From: Spirometra erinaceieuropaei
Taxonomy: Eukaryota; Platyhelminthes; Cestoda; Diphyllobothriidea; Diphyllobothriidae
Direction: 5' to 3'
Assembly: GCA_902702965.1 (NCBI GenBank)
Contig: CACRXP010000705.1
Coordinates: 217,020 to 281,019 of the forward strand
DNA length: 64,000 nucleotides
The notes below the pieces were generated by a model. It had not been told where the DNA came from. It made no database searches and worked only from the letters and a program-made list of their open reading frames with translations. Shown here in pieces: positions 45,454-58,179 of this stretch; position 1 is the first letter of the stretch; every line of letters begins with the position of its first letter. A program made the position numbers and the translations under genes.

Positions 45454-46052
45454 GTAATGGCGTGCTATTTTTTACTGCTTCTGTAAATTTTGACGTAAGC
45501 TAGAATCTTCAATGATTTCCCTCCATTTTATTAGGCAAAAACAATTAAAATTGATCGTATACGTCTGAAAAAAGTGTTTATTTGAAAAACATACAGACAA
45601 ACATAATGCGGACTTCATTTTACTCCCCAATTAGAAGACTTTTTTTAAAGAATCACAACCATGTTTTTATAGTTGGCCAGGATTACGAATTTTTATAAAG
45701 CATTTGATAATACTAAAAGGTTTTAGTGGCCTGTTTGCAAAAACGTAAACAAATGTTCCACTGTGCGCAAAAACAGTTTCTTTCTTTATAAACTAATTAA
45801 GCAGAAAATGGAACGCCGTATTAAGTGGCCAGTTCCGTAACCACAAGTTTCGTTTAAACGTGACTGATGCTGTTTCTTTGCCGACGACTGTCATTTTTGC
45901 GAAGGAGATTTGTTTGTCTTGTTTTCGGAATAAGTTTCTGCAGTAGACATTGCAAATACCACTAAGTGCATATATGCATCCAAATCAAAATATTCGCAGC
46001 TTTCTACATTTGAGTTCATTAGGTACAATTATGAGCAGGAGTAAATCATTGG

Positions 46053-46860
46053 TCACCATCGACTGGTATAATATGCTAGGCCTCCGGATGGACGTAGCAC
46101 AACAATTATAATAGACTCATGCTAAAAATCCAGATGCAATGATGCCACAGTAAGAGGAAGCTAATTTCTAATATTGATAAAACGTAATTCAAATTACTTT
46201 TAACTGTGACTTCAGACAGTCCTAGGTCCGATATAATTACTGTGTAAGGGAATGCATGGTAATCGACAAATATCAGTCACTTCTGCGATCAAAATTGAAA
46301 AATATAGTAAGTAAATTTAAAAGCGGTCTATTGGTATATCCTTATGTAACAGCATGTAACGGTATGATTACGAAAATTGTTATAGCCTGCAATATTATAT
46401 ACTGTTTTCTGTGACCATTTAAACTTCTACAATTATGCACACTAACTACACTTGCCCTTGCCATACCCTGTCACCGTCAACTGGTATAGTATGCTTGGCG
46501 CCTGGACGGACGTAGCACACAAATTATAATAGTCTCATGCTGAAAATGCAGACGAAATGATGCTACAGTAAGATGAAGCGAATGTGTAATGTTGATAAAT
46601 TAGCATTGAATCTATTTTAATTGTGACCTCAGGTATTTCAATGTCCGATAGAATAAGAGGGTTACGGGTCAATATTTTAAATATATAGTATGGAAATTGA
46701 AATGCAGTTTAGTTGTATATGCTTACGTCACATAACATAATGGTATAAATACAAAAGTGCCTTATAGCCAGCAGTAATCAGTACGGTTTTTATGACCATT
46801 TAAGCATGTACAAGTATACACACTAACTACACTTGCCGTTGTCATACCCCGTTTTTCAGT
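46053..46860. repeat. 418-bp tandem duplication
   Basis: 46053-46470 and 46471-46860 align throughout: 'tcacc.tc.actggtata.tatgct', 'ggacgtagcaca', 'actaactacacttgcc'. Two diverged copies; no coding sense seen. Confidence 0.75.
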
Positions 46861-47739
46861 CCTAGTGAAACCTCGTCGTGAGCATAATGCCGGTCACTGT
46901 GGTTTCCTCAACTGAGTTCGCTAAGTACATTGACCAGGATTAATGTTAACCTGCGAATGACACCGTGGGGTTTCTTTTTAAAATACAAATACGCCGTTTT
47001 TTGTAGAGTCAATGACATGCAAAAAATACGGCATGGACCATTATCACCTGCTCCAACGAATTCCGTCAGGCATTTGGGCTATACATCATAGTCAAAACTC
47101 CTACACTCGTATGCGCATGAAAGTGTCAGACAGATTTTTCATCGCTGACTGTCTTCGGTTAAATATTCCGCCAAGTTTTAATATGACAGTTGCGTGTCAA
47201 GTTTACTTTCAGTATATCAGTTATTTTTTGGAGAATTCGGTGGGTTTATAAAAAATAGCATAGCTCATGACTGCGTGTTCGTTAACATTTATGACCTCCT
47301 TTGCAACTGGGTGAAAACGTATTGCATTTTGTGGACAAAAGACGGTTTATCTATTGTATAATTATTAAGTGAAGTGTCACATCCGCATAAGATAGTTTAT
47401 TATTTTTCCTTTTACACAAATACAAAACGGCAATTATTTTGCAGCTGAACTCCCGATATTAAAACTAAAAATACTTTTCCGATTTGCTTGAATAAACTTC
47501 ATTGTCAATTACAACATGACATTGGGCAGCGCATTGCTTAAACACGTGGAATTTGTTTAGAATTTGGGAGGCTGTTCGACGACATCCGCCGAGCCGCTCA
47601 TAGAAGAAAAGGCCGTGGAAATTCGAGTGAAGCACATCAATGCTCTGGCTACATTTGAGTACCGTGCAGAATGCGGCGTCATTTGGAACAACTTCCGTTT
47701 GCGTCTTGTTGATGTCGAATTTCACAACCTAGAAGCGGC

Positions 47740-47911
47740 TGTCTCAACAATAACTGGAGGACCTCATAATTGTACGGCCAAAGCATCCATATTACACCTT
47801 CCAGCTTATACAAAAGCAGCACTCCGTAGTAGGCCATTACCTAGCTGTGCTTATGCGAATCTGCGTGCTCCCTTTACCTATACAGACAGAATAACTTGTC
47901 TAGAAATATAG
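47740..47911 (+). CDS. Candidate terminal exon, tandem family copy 1
   Basis: The frame ITGGPHNCTAKASILHLPAY, then RSRPLPSCAYANLR and CLEI, stops at TAG 47911. In the copy at 49181-49344 the same frame is conserved to the same stop, with several third-position differences, which supports coding. Upstream the frame stays open to 47564 and may include more exon. Protein family not recognised. Confidence 0.5.
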
Positions 47912-48030
47912 ATATGGTCTCAATTACAGTTTTGCTTTTTTAACACCTATCAATGTGCGTTTGCAACCAGTTCCTACCCTTGATATTTTGGTAGAAACAT
48001 ATAAGTCGGAACCGACGATCAGTCTAACAT

Positions 48031-48091
48031 ATGGAGTTTAACATTGACGGTTATTTGGATTCAACAGATTATGATGCTTCGCATGATAAAG
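48031..48091 (+). CDS. Candidate first exon, tandem family
   Basis: ATG GAG TTT, then ...GYLDSTD..A.HDK G|GTATAT. The second copy at 49465 reads M.F.I.GYLDSTD..A.H in the same frame. 'atataag' lies about 30 bp upstream in both. If real, each unit runs from this exon to a terminal exon about 1.2 kb downstream. No signal peptide. Confidence 0.35.
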
Positions 48092-49180
48092 GTATATATT
48101 TGCAAGTAGCTTCTGCATTCAGCAATGTTCGCTGGTGTGAATGAAACAAGTCAACGCGAGAAATATTTGCGGATGACTGAAGGGAAGTAAGCATTTTGGT
48201 AAAGTAGTAAGGCATACCGTTCAGGTTTCTCAAATCATTAATCACTACGTTATGAGCCTACACACTTACGCCACGTCTATCAACATGGAAGATCCTTGTG
48301 GACCTGGCAAAACAAAATAGACGCCTAGCTCACGGTCCACTGAATACTTAACCAGATCCGTTACATATACGGACATATAAATGTCGTTCAAATTCGTTTG
48401 CGATTTCGGGAAAAAATTAAGAATTGTGTTAATGGTAAGTTGAGGACACTTATAGCCCTATTGGTATATTAATGATACTAATAATTGGTCTTGTTGTGCT
48501 ACTAAGAAAACCCATAATATCGAATAACGGTAGGGCAAAAATAATGTGCATTGATGGCATGTTCTGGCAGAGCAAAACTTGAGATAAAAGTGCACGAAGA
48601 GTACTCTTCAACGTAAAATGATAAGTACAGCACAGGACTGGGTTTACGCAATGCGAAAATTACTAAAAATAAGTGTAGGTAAAAAGTGTGCCAATTACGA
48701 CGGACTCTTGTCAATATTTTAGTGGCCCGGTTATGTCGCCCCGGTCATCTAAACATATACGGAAGTCGAAAATGATGTCGCTTATTCGGAGTTCACTACG
48801 ACGTTACAGCACACGAGCGGTCCGTTGTCAACCTTTGTCAGCCCAATAAATTATGCGTTTCTACGTCACTTTCTTAATTCTCAGCCACTTTGCGAGATGA
48901 TTACTACGATTGGAAATACGAAAAGCTATGTGGCCGTGGCTAGATTTGCGCACTTTGCATTCTCCTGTGCGTTACATACGCATATCATTACCACGTGAAT
49001 CTGCTCGGCGTAGATGACTGTTGCAACTCCCTGCAAACTGTGAGGACAGCGCTAGTAGGCATTCTGCCACTCGGCAGCACCGACGAAACCCGATAGTCCT
49101 GAACATTTAGTAACTGCTTGTTTTGACTCCGGATTTTTCGAAATCATCTGCATGCCATGACCATTTTTAATGCGTCTTGT

Positions 49181-49344
49181 TGATAACTGGAGGACCTCTT
49201 AGTTGTACGGCCAAAGCATCCATATCACACCTTCCAGCTTACACAATAGCAGCACTTCGTAGTAGGCCATTACCTAGCTGTGCGTATGCAAATCTGCGTC
49301 CCTCCGTCTCTTATACAGACAGAAAAACTTGTCTAGAAATATAG
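49181..49344 (+). CDS. Candidate terminal exon, tandem family copy 2
   Basis: ITGGPLSCTAKASISHLPAY, RSRPLPSCAYANLR and CLEI, then TAG at 49342-49344. Partner of 47740-47911. Codon-third changes (for example GCT/GCG, CTC/CTT) outnumber expectations for neutral DNA by eye. Confidence 0.5.
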
Positions 49345-51210
49345 ACATGGTCTCAATTACATTCTTGGTTTTTTAGCACATACCAATACACGTTTGCAAC
49401 CAGTTCATCCCCATTGATATTTCGACAGAAAAATATAAGTCTGAATCGACGATCAGGCAACTTTATGAAATTTAAAATTGAGGGTTATTTGGATTCAACA
49501 GATAATGAGGCTATGCATGCTAAAGTTTCTATAATTTCAAGTAGCTTCTGCATGCAGCGATATACGCTGGTGAGAAGATAAAAAGTCAACGGGAGGAATA
49601 TTTGCGCATGATTTAAGGGAAGTAAGCATTGTGGTTAAATAGTAAGGTATACAGCTGATTTTTTTTAAAAATTATCAAGGACCAATTCATGAGCCTTCTT
49701 AGTAATGCCGCGTCTATCACCATGGACCTGTCAAACCGGAATAGACCCCAAGCACACGGCTTACTGCATAATTTACCACATCTGTTACATTTGCAGACAG
49801 ATAAATGTCATTCAGTTATTTTTGCGATTTCGTGACAGACTTCGGAGTTATGTTAATGGTAAGTGAAGAGCACTTATTGCCGTATTGGTTTACCAATGAT
49901 ATTAATACGTGGTTTTGATGGGCTGCCAAGAAAACCCATAATATCACATAACGGTGGGCTAAAAATGATATCCGTTGATGAAAGTGTTGGTAGAGCTATC
50001 CTTGAGATAAAGATGCCCGATGAGCTTTCTTCAATTTAAAAAATGGATAACAATTGGGAGATAGCCCTCAAAGAAATCTGCCTAAACAAAGCAGCCTGTC
50101 TTACGGGATAGGCGGTATTAGGGGGTTTTACGGGTGGGACCTTCGGTTGCGTGGATAAATAAAAATAATGCTAAGAGGTTTTTTTCAGAAATGGCTTTTC
50201 AAAAGATTATGTTTAATACCATCACTATATGGGAACAAGAATGTGCGCGGTGTCGGATTTACTTGAGGAGGCAGATAATTTGAAGTCGATCCAGCTCGTA
50301 TTTTCTGCTTAATTTTTTTTAATTAGGGGATTAAAAGCGGAATGCAGTTAGAAACGTTCTGCGTTGTACTGTTCATGACCCTATGTCTTCATATACCCGC
50401 TTTCAAAACTGCACATTCAATAAACACGGAGGACGGGATTGAAAACATCGCCGCACTTGACCCCGAAGAGAGTTGCCATTTTGTGAAATTGCTTACCTGA
50501 TGACACCGTCTGTCTAGGATTGTATGCTTTTAAAGTTTTTCGGCTGCCTGTAAATAGTATTCTTTTCATCGGCCTGTGGACGAACACTCATACGGTCCTC
50601 TGGCATATTCGCATGGGTAACGGAATTCTTTGGGTGCCATTTCCCAATTTTTACCAAGTAATGAAAGGATAACTGTAAAATGGGCATACAAAATGCGACA
50701 ATTACTAAAAAAAGTATATGATAAAGACTTTGCGAATTACAGCGGAAGCTTTTCAACACATTAATGGCCCGATTATGTCGCCAAAGTTATCCATATAATA
50801 TACGGAACTGTAAGACGATGTCGATTATTCGGAATTCACTACGACGTCACAGCGCATACGCGATTCCTTGCCAAGCCTTGCCTGCCCAATAAATACTGCG
50901 CTCCTCCATCTCCCTTCTTCCAACTCAGGTACCTTGCAATATGGTAACTTCGATTCGAAATCCGAAACGACATGCCAGCATGGCTTCAAATGCACAATTT
51001 GCATTTAATTGTGTCCCACTTACGCATATCATGACGAACTTTATCTGCGCGGCATAGACGATTTTGGCAAATCAACCTGATAACTGTGCTGACAGCACTA
51101 GTAGGCATTCTATCACTCGACAGGACCGAAGAAACCCCTTTGTACCAGGCATTTAAGAAACAATTGTTTTTGTTCCGGATTGTTAGAAATCATCAGCATG
51201 ACATGAACAT
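49190..51210 (+). repeat. Tandem block T, copy 2 (longer)
   Basis: Second copy of block T. It is about 0.5 kb longer because of unshared sequence near 50050-50530, which shows no recognisable element. Confidence 0.7.
49465..49525 (+). CDS. Candidate first exon, tandem family copy 2
   Basis: ATG AAA TTT AAA ATT GAG GGT..., partner of 48031-48091. The donor is GTTTCT here, weaker than GTATAT in copy 1. Confidence 0.3.
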
Positions 51211-51727
51211 TTTTATGCTTCCGCGAAATTGCATAATATTTTTTATCGTCCTCCTACGCATGGGTAGTTTGGTGTGGCTCAAAATTTCGGCATACATTCC
51301 CTCAGCAATGAGATCCGTTTTTCAAGACAGGTATTTCGTAAAAAGTTGAGTTACATCGTAATCTATGTTGTAAATTTGTATGGCTGAATTAGAACAAGAA
51401 CACAATCACTAGCTGTTGATTCATGAGAGGTGTATAGGTTTGATTGCATTAAACAGCTGTGCGACTAGAGGTTTCAGGTACGCAACAAGAAGTACCGTCT
51501 CCGTATATCTATCTTACGTACAGTTGAAAAGGCCGGATAGTTCTTCATAAGACTGAAGTGACTTTTCTTAAGGGTTGGAACAAATATTCTGCACACCTTA
51601 TAGGATAATCTGTTTTATTCCCTTAATTAGAGAACCTGGTATCCTCGAAAAACATAACATTCTAATCAAATTATGTATTATCCTACTGTGAACTGAAACA
51701 GGCAATGACCGCTTTGCAAGGCAAGTT

Positions 51728-52147
51728 ATGACAGCCTGCATTCGTGTGGTGATGAACGCTCAATCAACGGCGGGGACATTTTTCTTGAGAAAAAAATTGT
51801 CTACCTTCCTGGTCTTGGCCATAGTTATATTTGCAAACTTAATTTTCCGCAAGTCTATGCATACTTTAGAATGCAGTGCTATAGAGTGTTTTCAGTATTA
51901 TGCTACATGGCCACGAAGCCCGTTTTCTATAAGTTCCACCAAACCAATGTCACTGGAAGCTTTTACAAAAACCCCCGATTCCATCTTCTCCGTCAGATCT
52001 CTGTTTTACTTAAGAAAATGCCAACAACACATAAGACAATGTAGATACAAACCGAAGTGGTTTTTTTCGGGTTGCTACATTTTGCTAGACAAAGCAGCCG
52101 TCGTTCGCCTTGCGCAACTGTGGCACATGATGGTTGACTACGAGTAA
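51728..52147 (+). CDS. Tandem gene pair P, member 1 (partial model)
   Basis: Open for 139 codons from ATG 51728 to TAA 52147. Conserved with member 2 in three blocks in the same frame: LS.FL..AIV.F..LI.RK (51800-51860), P..PFS...ST (51910-51950) and a C-terminal ILLDKAAVVRLAQLWHMMVD..E, ending at the same place. The N-terminal hydrophobic stretch could be a signal anchor. In member 2 the last block follows a good acceptor (tttctag), whereas here the site reads gctac, so the true exon structure is uncertain. Unknown family. Confidence 0.45.
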   Translation: MTACIRVVMNAQSTAGTFFLRKKLSTFLVLAIVIFANLIFRKSMHTLECSAIECFQYYATWPRSPFSISSTKPMSLEAFTKTPDSIFSVRSLFYLRKCQQHIRQCRYKPKWFFSGCYILLDKAAVVRLAQLWHMMVDYE

Positions 52148-52243
52148 GAATATGTGAGAGAGTAGCTGAATCACAAAAGCTGTATAATCATTTCTGATGT
52201 AAAACAAACAAGGCCAGTTTGCATACGACATCCAAGGCAAGTC

Positions 52244-52734
52244 ATGAGGGTCGGCATACGTATACGGATGGCTGCTCGATCAACAGCAGCATCATTTCCC
52301 TCAAGTACAAACTTGTCTCCCTTCCTGGATTTTGCCATAGTGTTTTTTACAAAGCTAATTTCCCGGAAACATATGCTAGCTCCGAATGCAGCGATCTGCA
52401 GTACTTATGCTTGTTCTCAATTGTATTTTGTGGCATCTACAATACGCACTTACGTTTGGCAAATACAAAGACAATAAAAATTGTGCTGCACGGCCACCAA
52501 ATGCGTTTTCGCCTAGATCCACCAACGTCGTGTGCCGATTCATTTTTTTCTCAAAATTCTCGAATTCACATTTGCAGCCCGATTTCTGTTGCAAATAATA
52601 TAATACTATCCAACACTTAAGTCAGCCTGGATGCTTCACTTGGTGGTTTTATTTCGACTTTCTAGATTCTTATGGACAAACCCTCTGTAGTTCGCATAGC
52701 GAAACTGAGGCACAAGAGAGTGGAGCACGAGTGA
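52244..52734 (+). CDS. Tandem gene pair P, member 2 (spliced, partial model)
   Basis: First block: ATG 52244, MAARSTAASFPSS, LSPFLDFAIVFFTKLISRK (to about 52420). Middle block in another frame: RPPNAFSPRST (52491-52525). Last block after acceptor tttctag (52665): ILMDKPSVVRIAKLRHKRVE, then HE and TGA, ending at 52734. The frames differ between blocks, so introns or frameshifts separate them. Third-position changes relative to member 1 support coding. Confidence 0.4.
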
Positions 52735-52749
52735 CATAAGGGGAGACAT

Positions 52750-53689
52750 AATCTTAAACACAGAGGCCCCATAAGGCTGTCAGTTAAACCTAGACGAGGT
52801 CATGCATGTCACTGTTAGCAAAGGTGGTGATATATTTTACGACACACGACGTTCTTGATCGTAATTTCGTAGCGTACGCTGTCCAGGTCAACCAAAATAG
52901 TCCTTTAACCCAGTCTTTGTACTCATTCCTCGAGAAAAGACAAGCTACCAAAGCCCCAATCTTGCGGGCAAAATAGCAACCAATATTTGGATACAGATAA
53001 ACAGGAGTAGACGGAAAACCCCCGCAGCAAGCATTATATCCATGTCATTTGACCACAAGCAGCTACAAGTGTCTCTAATTGGTACACATAATATTCCGAA
53101 CAAGGCTTAAGAATGATCAGCGATCCGATTGTTTAGATCGAGTTTACAGTACACAAAGATTCATGAGAGAAGTGAACACGATGCTTCAGTCCGCATAAGT
53201 GAGCATATTGCCATTCCCTGTGTGTGATTTGACGCAATGAGCCATGCTGGACCGAATAGACTCTGGGCAGTCAAGTAGGATATTCATAGGTTTTCTAGAA
53301 ATAATCCTGCGCGATAAAAAACGCATAAATTAATTTTGATATTTTATACAATTAATGAGGGCGTGTGCATGACCACTGTGGGTCACGTTGATGACAAATG
53401 AGGTTAGAAAGAATAAACATGCGCTGTGCAAATAATTTTTTTACAAATTCCCGAATCCATAGCATTCGCCTAATATAAGCAGTAACATAATAAATGATGC
53501 ACTGATATGGAGGTTGTCAGAACTTGTTTTCAAGCGGCGACTGGCAGCATAATGCATTGCTTGTAACACGATGTTCTACATGTAGATCCGCAATAGGGAA
53601 AAACAGTGACAAAGTCAGCTGTATAGTTGATAGGCGCCAAAACTTGAAATTTGAAAACTCACAGAAAGATCAATTCCTGGTTTAGTTTA
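52750..53689. other. Intergenic, nothing recognised
   Basis: AT-rich, short frames only. No partner seen in the window. Confidence 0.4.
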
Positions 53690-54130
53690 TTTCGTCCGGT
53701 TTTTACGGCTGAGTCCTCTGAAGACAATCAGGAATGTGAAATTTGCTAAGACAGTCAGGATTTGCGAATGTAAATTGTGGCTTTTACGATTGAAAAGCGA
53801 CAGCGAGTCCTTAAGTGATAAAAACTAGAGACGTCACCTGAGTCCGATGGCATTATAAGAAATTTATTGTTACAACTTTTGAACGTAGACCGTTAGTCCA
53901 TCTCCAGAGGGCGTTAACACATTTGGAATTTAGTTGAAATCACCAATTTTCTAACAGAACTGCATGATGTCAACTGCTGCACTTTAAGCCACGGCGTCGC
54001 ATCCGTGCTCCTTAAGCATATCCTTAGTCATACTTCCATCAACAAAGGCATATTCTGCGGAAGGACACTAGTGCATTTTGCACGTTGCACTTATGCGTCA
54101 GCCACACATTAATTTGAAATTCTCAGCTTT
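53690..54130. repeat. Direct repeat of 57650-57815 and 58700-58860
   Basis: 53690-53850 matches 57650-57815 ('tgaagacaatcag.aat.tgaaat'). 53870-54010 matches 58725-58860 ('acgtaga.c.t.a.gtcatct.cagag..cgttag'). In the second locus the two pieces are separated by about 0.9 kb of other DNA. Confidence 0.5.
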
Positions 54131-54956
54131 CTGCGTAGTAATAATCCTTCCATCGTCAACACAACATACGTAAACAAATGAATTTCGCTGACCAAGTAAC
54201 ATATTAGGACCAAGTTTTGTCTTTACAAGCAATTAGTAAATTGTGACTTTCGTTTGCAGATTTATTCTCCTCCGTCCATTTGACGCTTGTAACTTGCATA
54301 GAGGCATTATTGTGCAGGAGCTTTTAAGGTTTCCCTATTTTAAATTACAGTCGGCATACATATTTTACGTCCACGGCGATAGATAATGCTTCTATGCCGA
54401 TGAACGGTGTATGTCAAAACAGACGACACGTACAGCAAAACGAATTGATGAACATTAGTTTAGAATATCGGGGGTGAATAACATCATCCAACAATCGCCT
54501 AGCAATTGGATTAATCTTTTACAATGCACATGTATGATAATATTAACAGTAAGGCTTAGAGAGACGGTGACGAACGGTCATATCACCAGGACAGGCAACT
54601 AATACACAGTTGTTTGCGGATTTTAGATCACCAATGGGAAGAGATAAGGCTAATGGGATAAAATGAAATAATGGGAACACCACAACCATTGAAAATGATC
54701 CGAAATTTTTGCTTGCCTGGTTATAGAGACTGACTGCCTTGAGTAATATAATGTCACGGATATATAGTAGGACTTCATTTAACTGTCACCAGACTGTGGA
54801 TCATGTCATAAACGATTTATGTTAAAGGGACTTCTGATGGTGGGCAAGAAGCTAAACAGTAAGCTGACGAGATGAAAAAAAACACAGTAATTGCCGTGAC
54901 TTGTGCCGAAAGTTCTATCCTAAGCTGTTGTGCCACAAAGAAAACGACAGTAGATT

Positions 54957-55097
54957 TAAAATGAAGAACAAAATGTAAACTTTACAAAAAAACAAATTAT
55001 GAGTTAAGATGTGAGCTCTTCTGAAGTAGTTGTTCTCAGCATTGTAATTTCTGCAACCACCAGCAAATGGTTGCCAAGATAAAACTCCATATGACAC
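54957..55097 (-). CDS. Candidate exon in inverted duplication, left arm
   Basis: SYGVLSWQPFAGGCRNYNAE, then NNYFRRAH. The right arm reads SYGDFSWHVFARRCRNYTAD before a stop (about 60005-60075). PF.GGCRN.N..N.F is reminiscent of the second half of a Kunitz inhibitor domain. The upstream open frame (55740-55640) has ETLEYGP..NQC, and the right arm ETLYYDPWVNNC, like the Kunitz centre. Cysteine spacing is not clean, so the call is tentative. Confidence 0.3.
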
Positions 55098-55303
55098 GAT
55101 GCACGGTCTACCGTTGCCAAAGTAATTTCCGAGTCAACAGTTGACCACGACTGGAGAGACGCACGCAGATTCTTTTGTAAGGAGAGGATGGTGCTGGCCG
55201 ATATTAAAGTTGGATGCGTAATTAAGGAAATATCTGTATGTATAACCTGCTATCCTCATCACGTTCTCTTAGTACAGAGTTGACCACATGAATGACAACC
55301 GTA

Positions 55304-55516
55304 CTACGGATAGTATAATATGCAAATCATAGGCAGTTGGAAGCAAACTGACAGAGAACAGCCTTGCAATGACGACCACAACTCATTCAGCAAGCCTGAG
55401 GATTGCCGCCAGCAGACAATGGATAAAAGATTTGATAGGAGTGTTGAAGAATTCTTAAGACTAGAAGTAATGCTTAATGCACAGCAAGAATCAGGATAAT
55501 TATACTCCATGTGCAC
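55304..55516 (-). CDS. Candidate conserved exon, left arm
   Basis: The frame PDSCCALSITSSLKNSS, LSIVCW, SSGLLNELWSSLQGCSLSV, Q.P...ILYYP stops where the right-arm frame (59565-59765) stops. Both arms keep the frame over about 65 codons, supporting past or present coding. Unknown product. Confidence 0.4.
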   Translation of the reverse strand: MHMEYNYPDSCCALSITSSLKNSSTLLSNLLSIVCWRQSSGLLNELWSSLQGCSLSVCFQLPMICILYYP

Positions 55517-56859
55517 ATATCGTTAACCACATCTGAGAACAAGTAAGTGTTTCGGCGAACTTTGAGTGCTTTATACTGACCAACCTGTGAAAACATGAGG
55601 CCGATTTCCTTACAGTTGGAGCATTATGAATTATTTGAGTAGAGAGAAACTTAAGGAAAAAGTGTTGACACGATCCTGCACGGCATTGGTTAATCCGCGG
55701 ACCATATTCCAGGGTTTCTTTGTCTTTGCCAAAACAAGGAAGCTGAGGGGACACAAATTGAGCGGCAAAATTGGTCACCGTAACCAAAATATCGATTTTT
55801 AAGCAACTTCATGCAATACTGTGATTTGTACGTGGTCGTACCCTAAATATTTCTGCATATTTCAGCAATAGAAGAGAAAGGGAATTAAGGGGAGAAGTAA
55901 GAATTAAAAAGCATTTTGACACATGCAATAATTAGACTCTTATAATTGGCATGAAGACCTTACTTATTAGATGTGATATATGCCTTGGAAGATCTTGTGA
56001 CGTAAAATTATGTAATGTTGACAGAATATGCGCATTTGCTCATAAAAATGGACAAAAGGACAGTTGAGTAACTATCTGCCAATGGAAATTACCATTCATC
56101 AATCTCTTTGGATGACGACATTTTTCCATCCTACTATGTTAGTTGATCAGCGGAATTCGTTTAATAACGCGTGTTTTGTTTAACATGAAAGGGCTGGTGC
56201 TATGCATGTAGCCAGCAATTGTGATTTTGTTCGGTAGCGGATGCTTACGGACGAGGTGCAGACTGCATCGGTGTTTTCCGCAGTATGTGCTTTTGTTGCG
56301 AACGTCTAAGCGGTAAGACCACAGATGCGACACAATGGCATAAAGTGCAGTGCATAGTTAAGGGCACCAATTTTTCCTTGAATAAGGTTCGTAAAACCTG
56401 AGAAAAATTAACATGGCAGTTCACAGCGCGGTCGGTGAGCAGCCGGTCTTCTCGCATTTGCCTTGACTTATAATGTGAAAACAGTTATTTGCAACTAACT
56501 GCCGTCAGAGGCACCATCGACGACCTATTCATACTGATATGATGCATCGTTCGAACATGCATACTGTGTAAAAATTGCATGTGATGGGCAATTAAAATCT
56601 GCCATTAAGTCGCGCATCAGGACTATCTAGACGCCAAATTAACGTTTATGCGATTTTACACCTCTCGCATATCACGCCCAGTGCAAACTTTTATTAACGT
56701 GCTTATTTTACTAATAGGTCCTAGCCTAGCACAATTATAATAATCAGCACTGCAGTTTTCGCACATTGTCAAATTTGAGACATTTTGCGGCTTGTGATTT
56801 TCTGGGCCACGACTGCAGCAGTCCAAGCTAAATAATTGGTAAGATATATTTTGCCCTTT

Positions 56860-57350
56860 TCTTGTGTCATTCTAGTTCAGCTTATACGGACGACTGTACC
56901 GCAAACGGGACGTGTCGGCTGTGTTTGAAGACTGGCTTTTCCCCGGTTTCACTTTCAAACTTATCTTCATATTCGTGCACCTAACGGCCGCGTTCTCCTT
57001 GCGCTCCAAATAGTTATTCTTCAGGACCTCCTCAGTAGTGTTGTGCACCGCACTGCAAACTGCGTCGAAAGGATTGTTTCACAATCCCAGTTCGGACATC
57101 GTCTTATTTTCGAGCAGACTGTTACAGGTCTTCGACACATTAACATCTGCGAGACAAGTCGTGTTTCGAAAACTGACAGTCGCCTGGAAACGCCTTTAAA
57201 TTTCACACGTATCTCGTTCGACGCGCATGCTATGATCTCTGATGGTCTCGGTTCTGGAGAACCGATGTCCTCCCATGTGCGCATGCTGATTATGGTCAGA
57301 ACAGAAGCTGCGTCTACTTGCAATTTGGTCGGCTTCTCGTTAATATTCAC
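56860..57350 (-). pseudogene. Ty3/Gypsy protease and RT-start relic
   Basis: The minus frame KLQVDAASVLTIIS and TWEDIGSPEPRPSE (57330-57250) matches the retropepsin start (L..DTAS.(I/L)T.IS..TW..IGSP of flatworm Gypsy/CsRn1-type elements); the active-site DTA has become DAA. Downstream, EKPVFKHSRHVPFAVQSSV (about 56945-56890) is the 'PVF...R.VPFA' entry to the RT. It lies in the spacer of the inverted duplication. Defective. Confidence 0.7.
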
Positions 57351-58179
57351 TGTAAAGTATTTCCGCTGTTCGCATTTGAGTACTTGCGAATCGTCTTCTC
57401 AAACGACATGTCAATTCTTTCTTGCACTAGTATGCCCTGCTCTGCAATATGAAGCTTTATAACCAACACGGAAAATTTATAGCACTTCCTTATACGATAG
57501 GGACATTCACTCACGTAGTGCCAGCCGCCGCACAGCCAACAATGTCCCAGGAGGTTTTACAAGTACATCCGTATTGGAAGAAAACAGAAGAAAAGTCTAA
57601 TTGATAACCTCGGGAACTTGCTAGTGGAACGGCTACGAAAGTACAATTACTTTCTTAGATTTTTTCACATGGTTTTTTACTGCGCAGTTCGTTGAAGACA
57701 ATCAGTAATTTGAAATGGGCCAATACCGTTAGGAGATTGGGGCGTAAATTGTTGCTTTTTAGTCAAATGCCAAGACAGGTCCTCAGTTAAATAAACCTAG
57801 AGAAGCCTCCTTCCCCGGACGGAATAAATACAAATGCATGACACAAAATATAAGACTGCACAATATCTAAAAATTGACAATATCAGAACACCAATTTGTT
57901 TATTTTTGATCGCTGTAGTCTACGAAGTATTAGTAACATATACTTGTGATATGCGCGAGGTCAAAAATGACAAGAATGTTGATTTGTCGTGGGGGTAGCC
58001 TTGATGCGCGACTGGGAGGAAATTGCGTAGCTTGGCGAGGCAATCGTGATTATTGATGAACAGTAGATTTTAAATGACCACCATAAGCGAATTTTAGGCA
58101 GTCTGCTTGTATGACCGATACATCATATCCGTATGAATAGATCGTCGATGGTATATGTGACGACATATATTTCCGTACA

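Larger units (their letters stand above)
47700..49180 (+). repeat. Tandem block T, copy 1
   Basis: Collinear with 49190-51210 and offset by about 1.43 kb at its left end. Both carry a terminal-exon-like frame, a short ATG frame 120 bp later, and a common right end ('ggcccg.ttatgtcgcc' at 48723 and 50765). Confidence 0.75.
54800..56460 (-). repeat. Inverted duplication, left arm
   Basis: The reverse complement is collinear with 58180-60200. Anchors: 56440-56390 with 58190-58240, 56010-55930 with 59030-59120, 55540 with 59535 ('agttcgccgaaaca'), 55480-55260 with 59590-59815, and 55135-54960 with 59945-60130. Arms are diverged (roughly 65-75%). Confidence 0.7.

Noticed and set aside
57043..57462. 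A 139-codon plus-strand gene
   Set aside because: It lies opposite the minus-strand Gypsy protease relic, whose amino-acid pattern is recognisable. The plus frame is its shadow.
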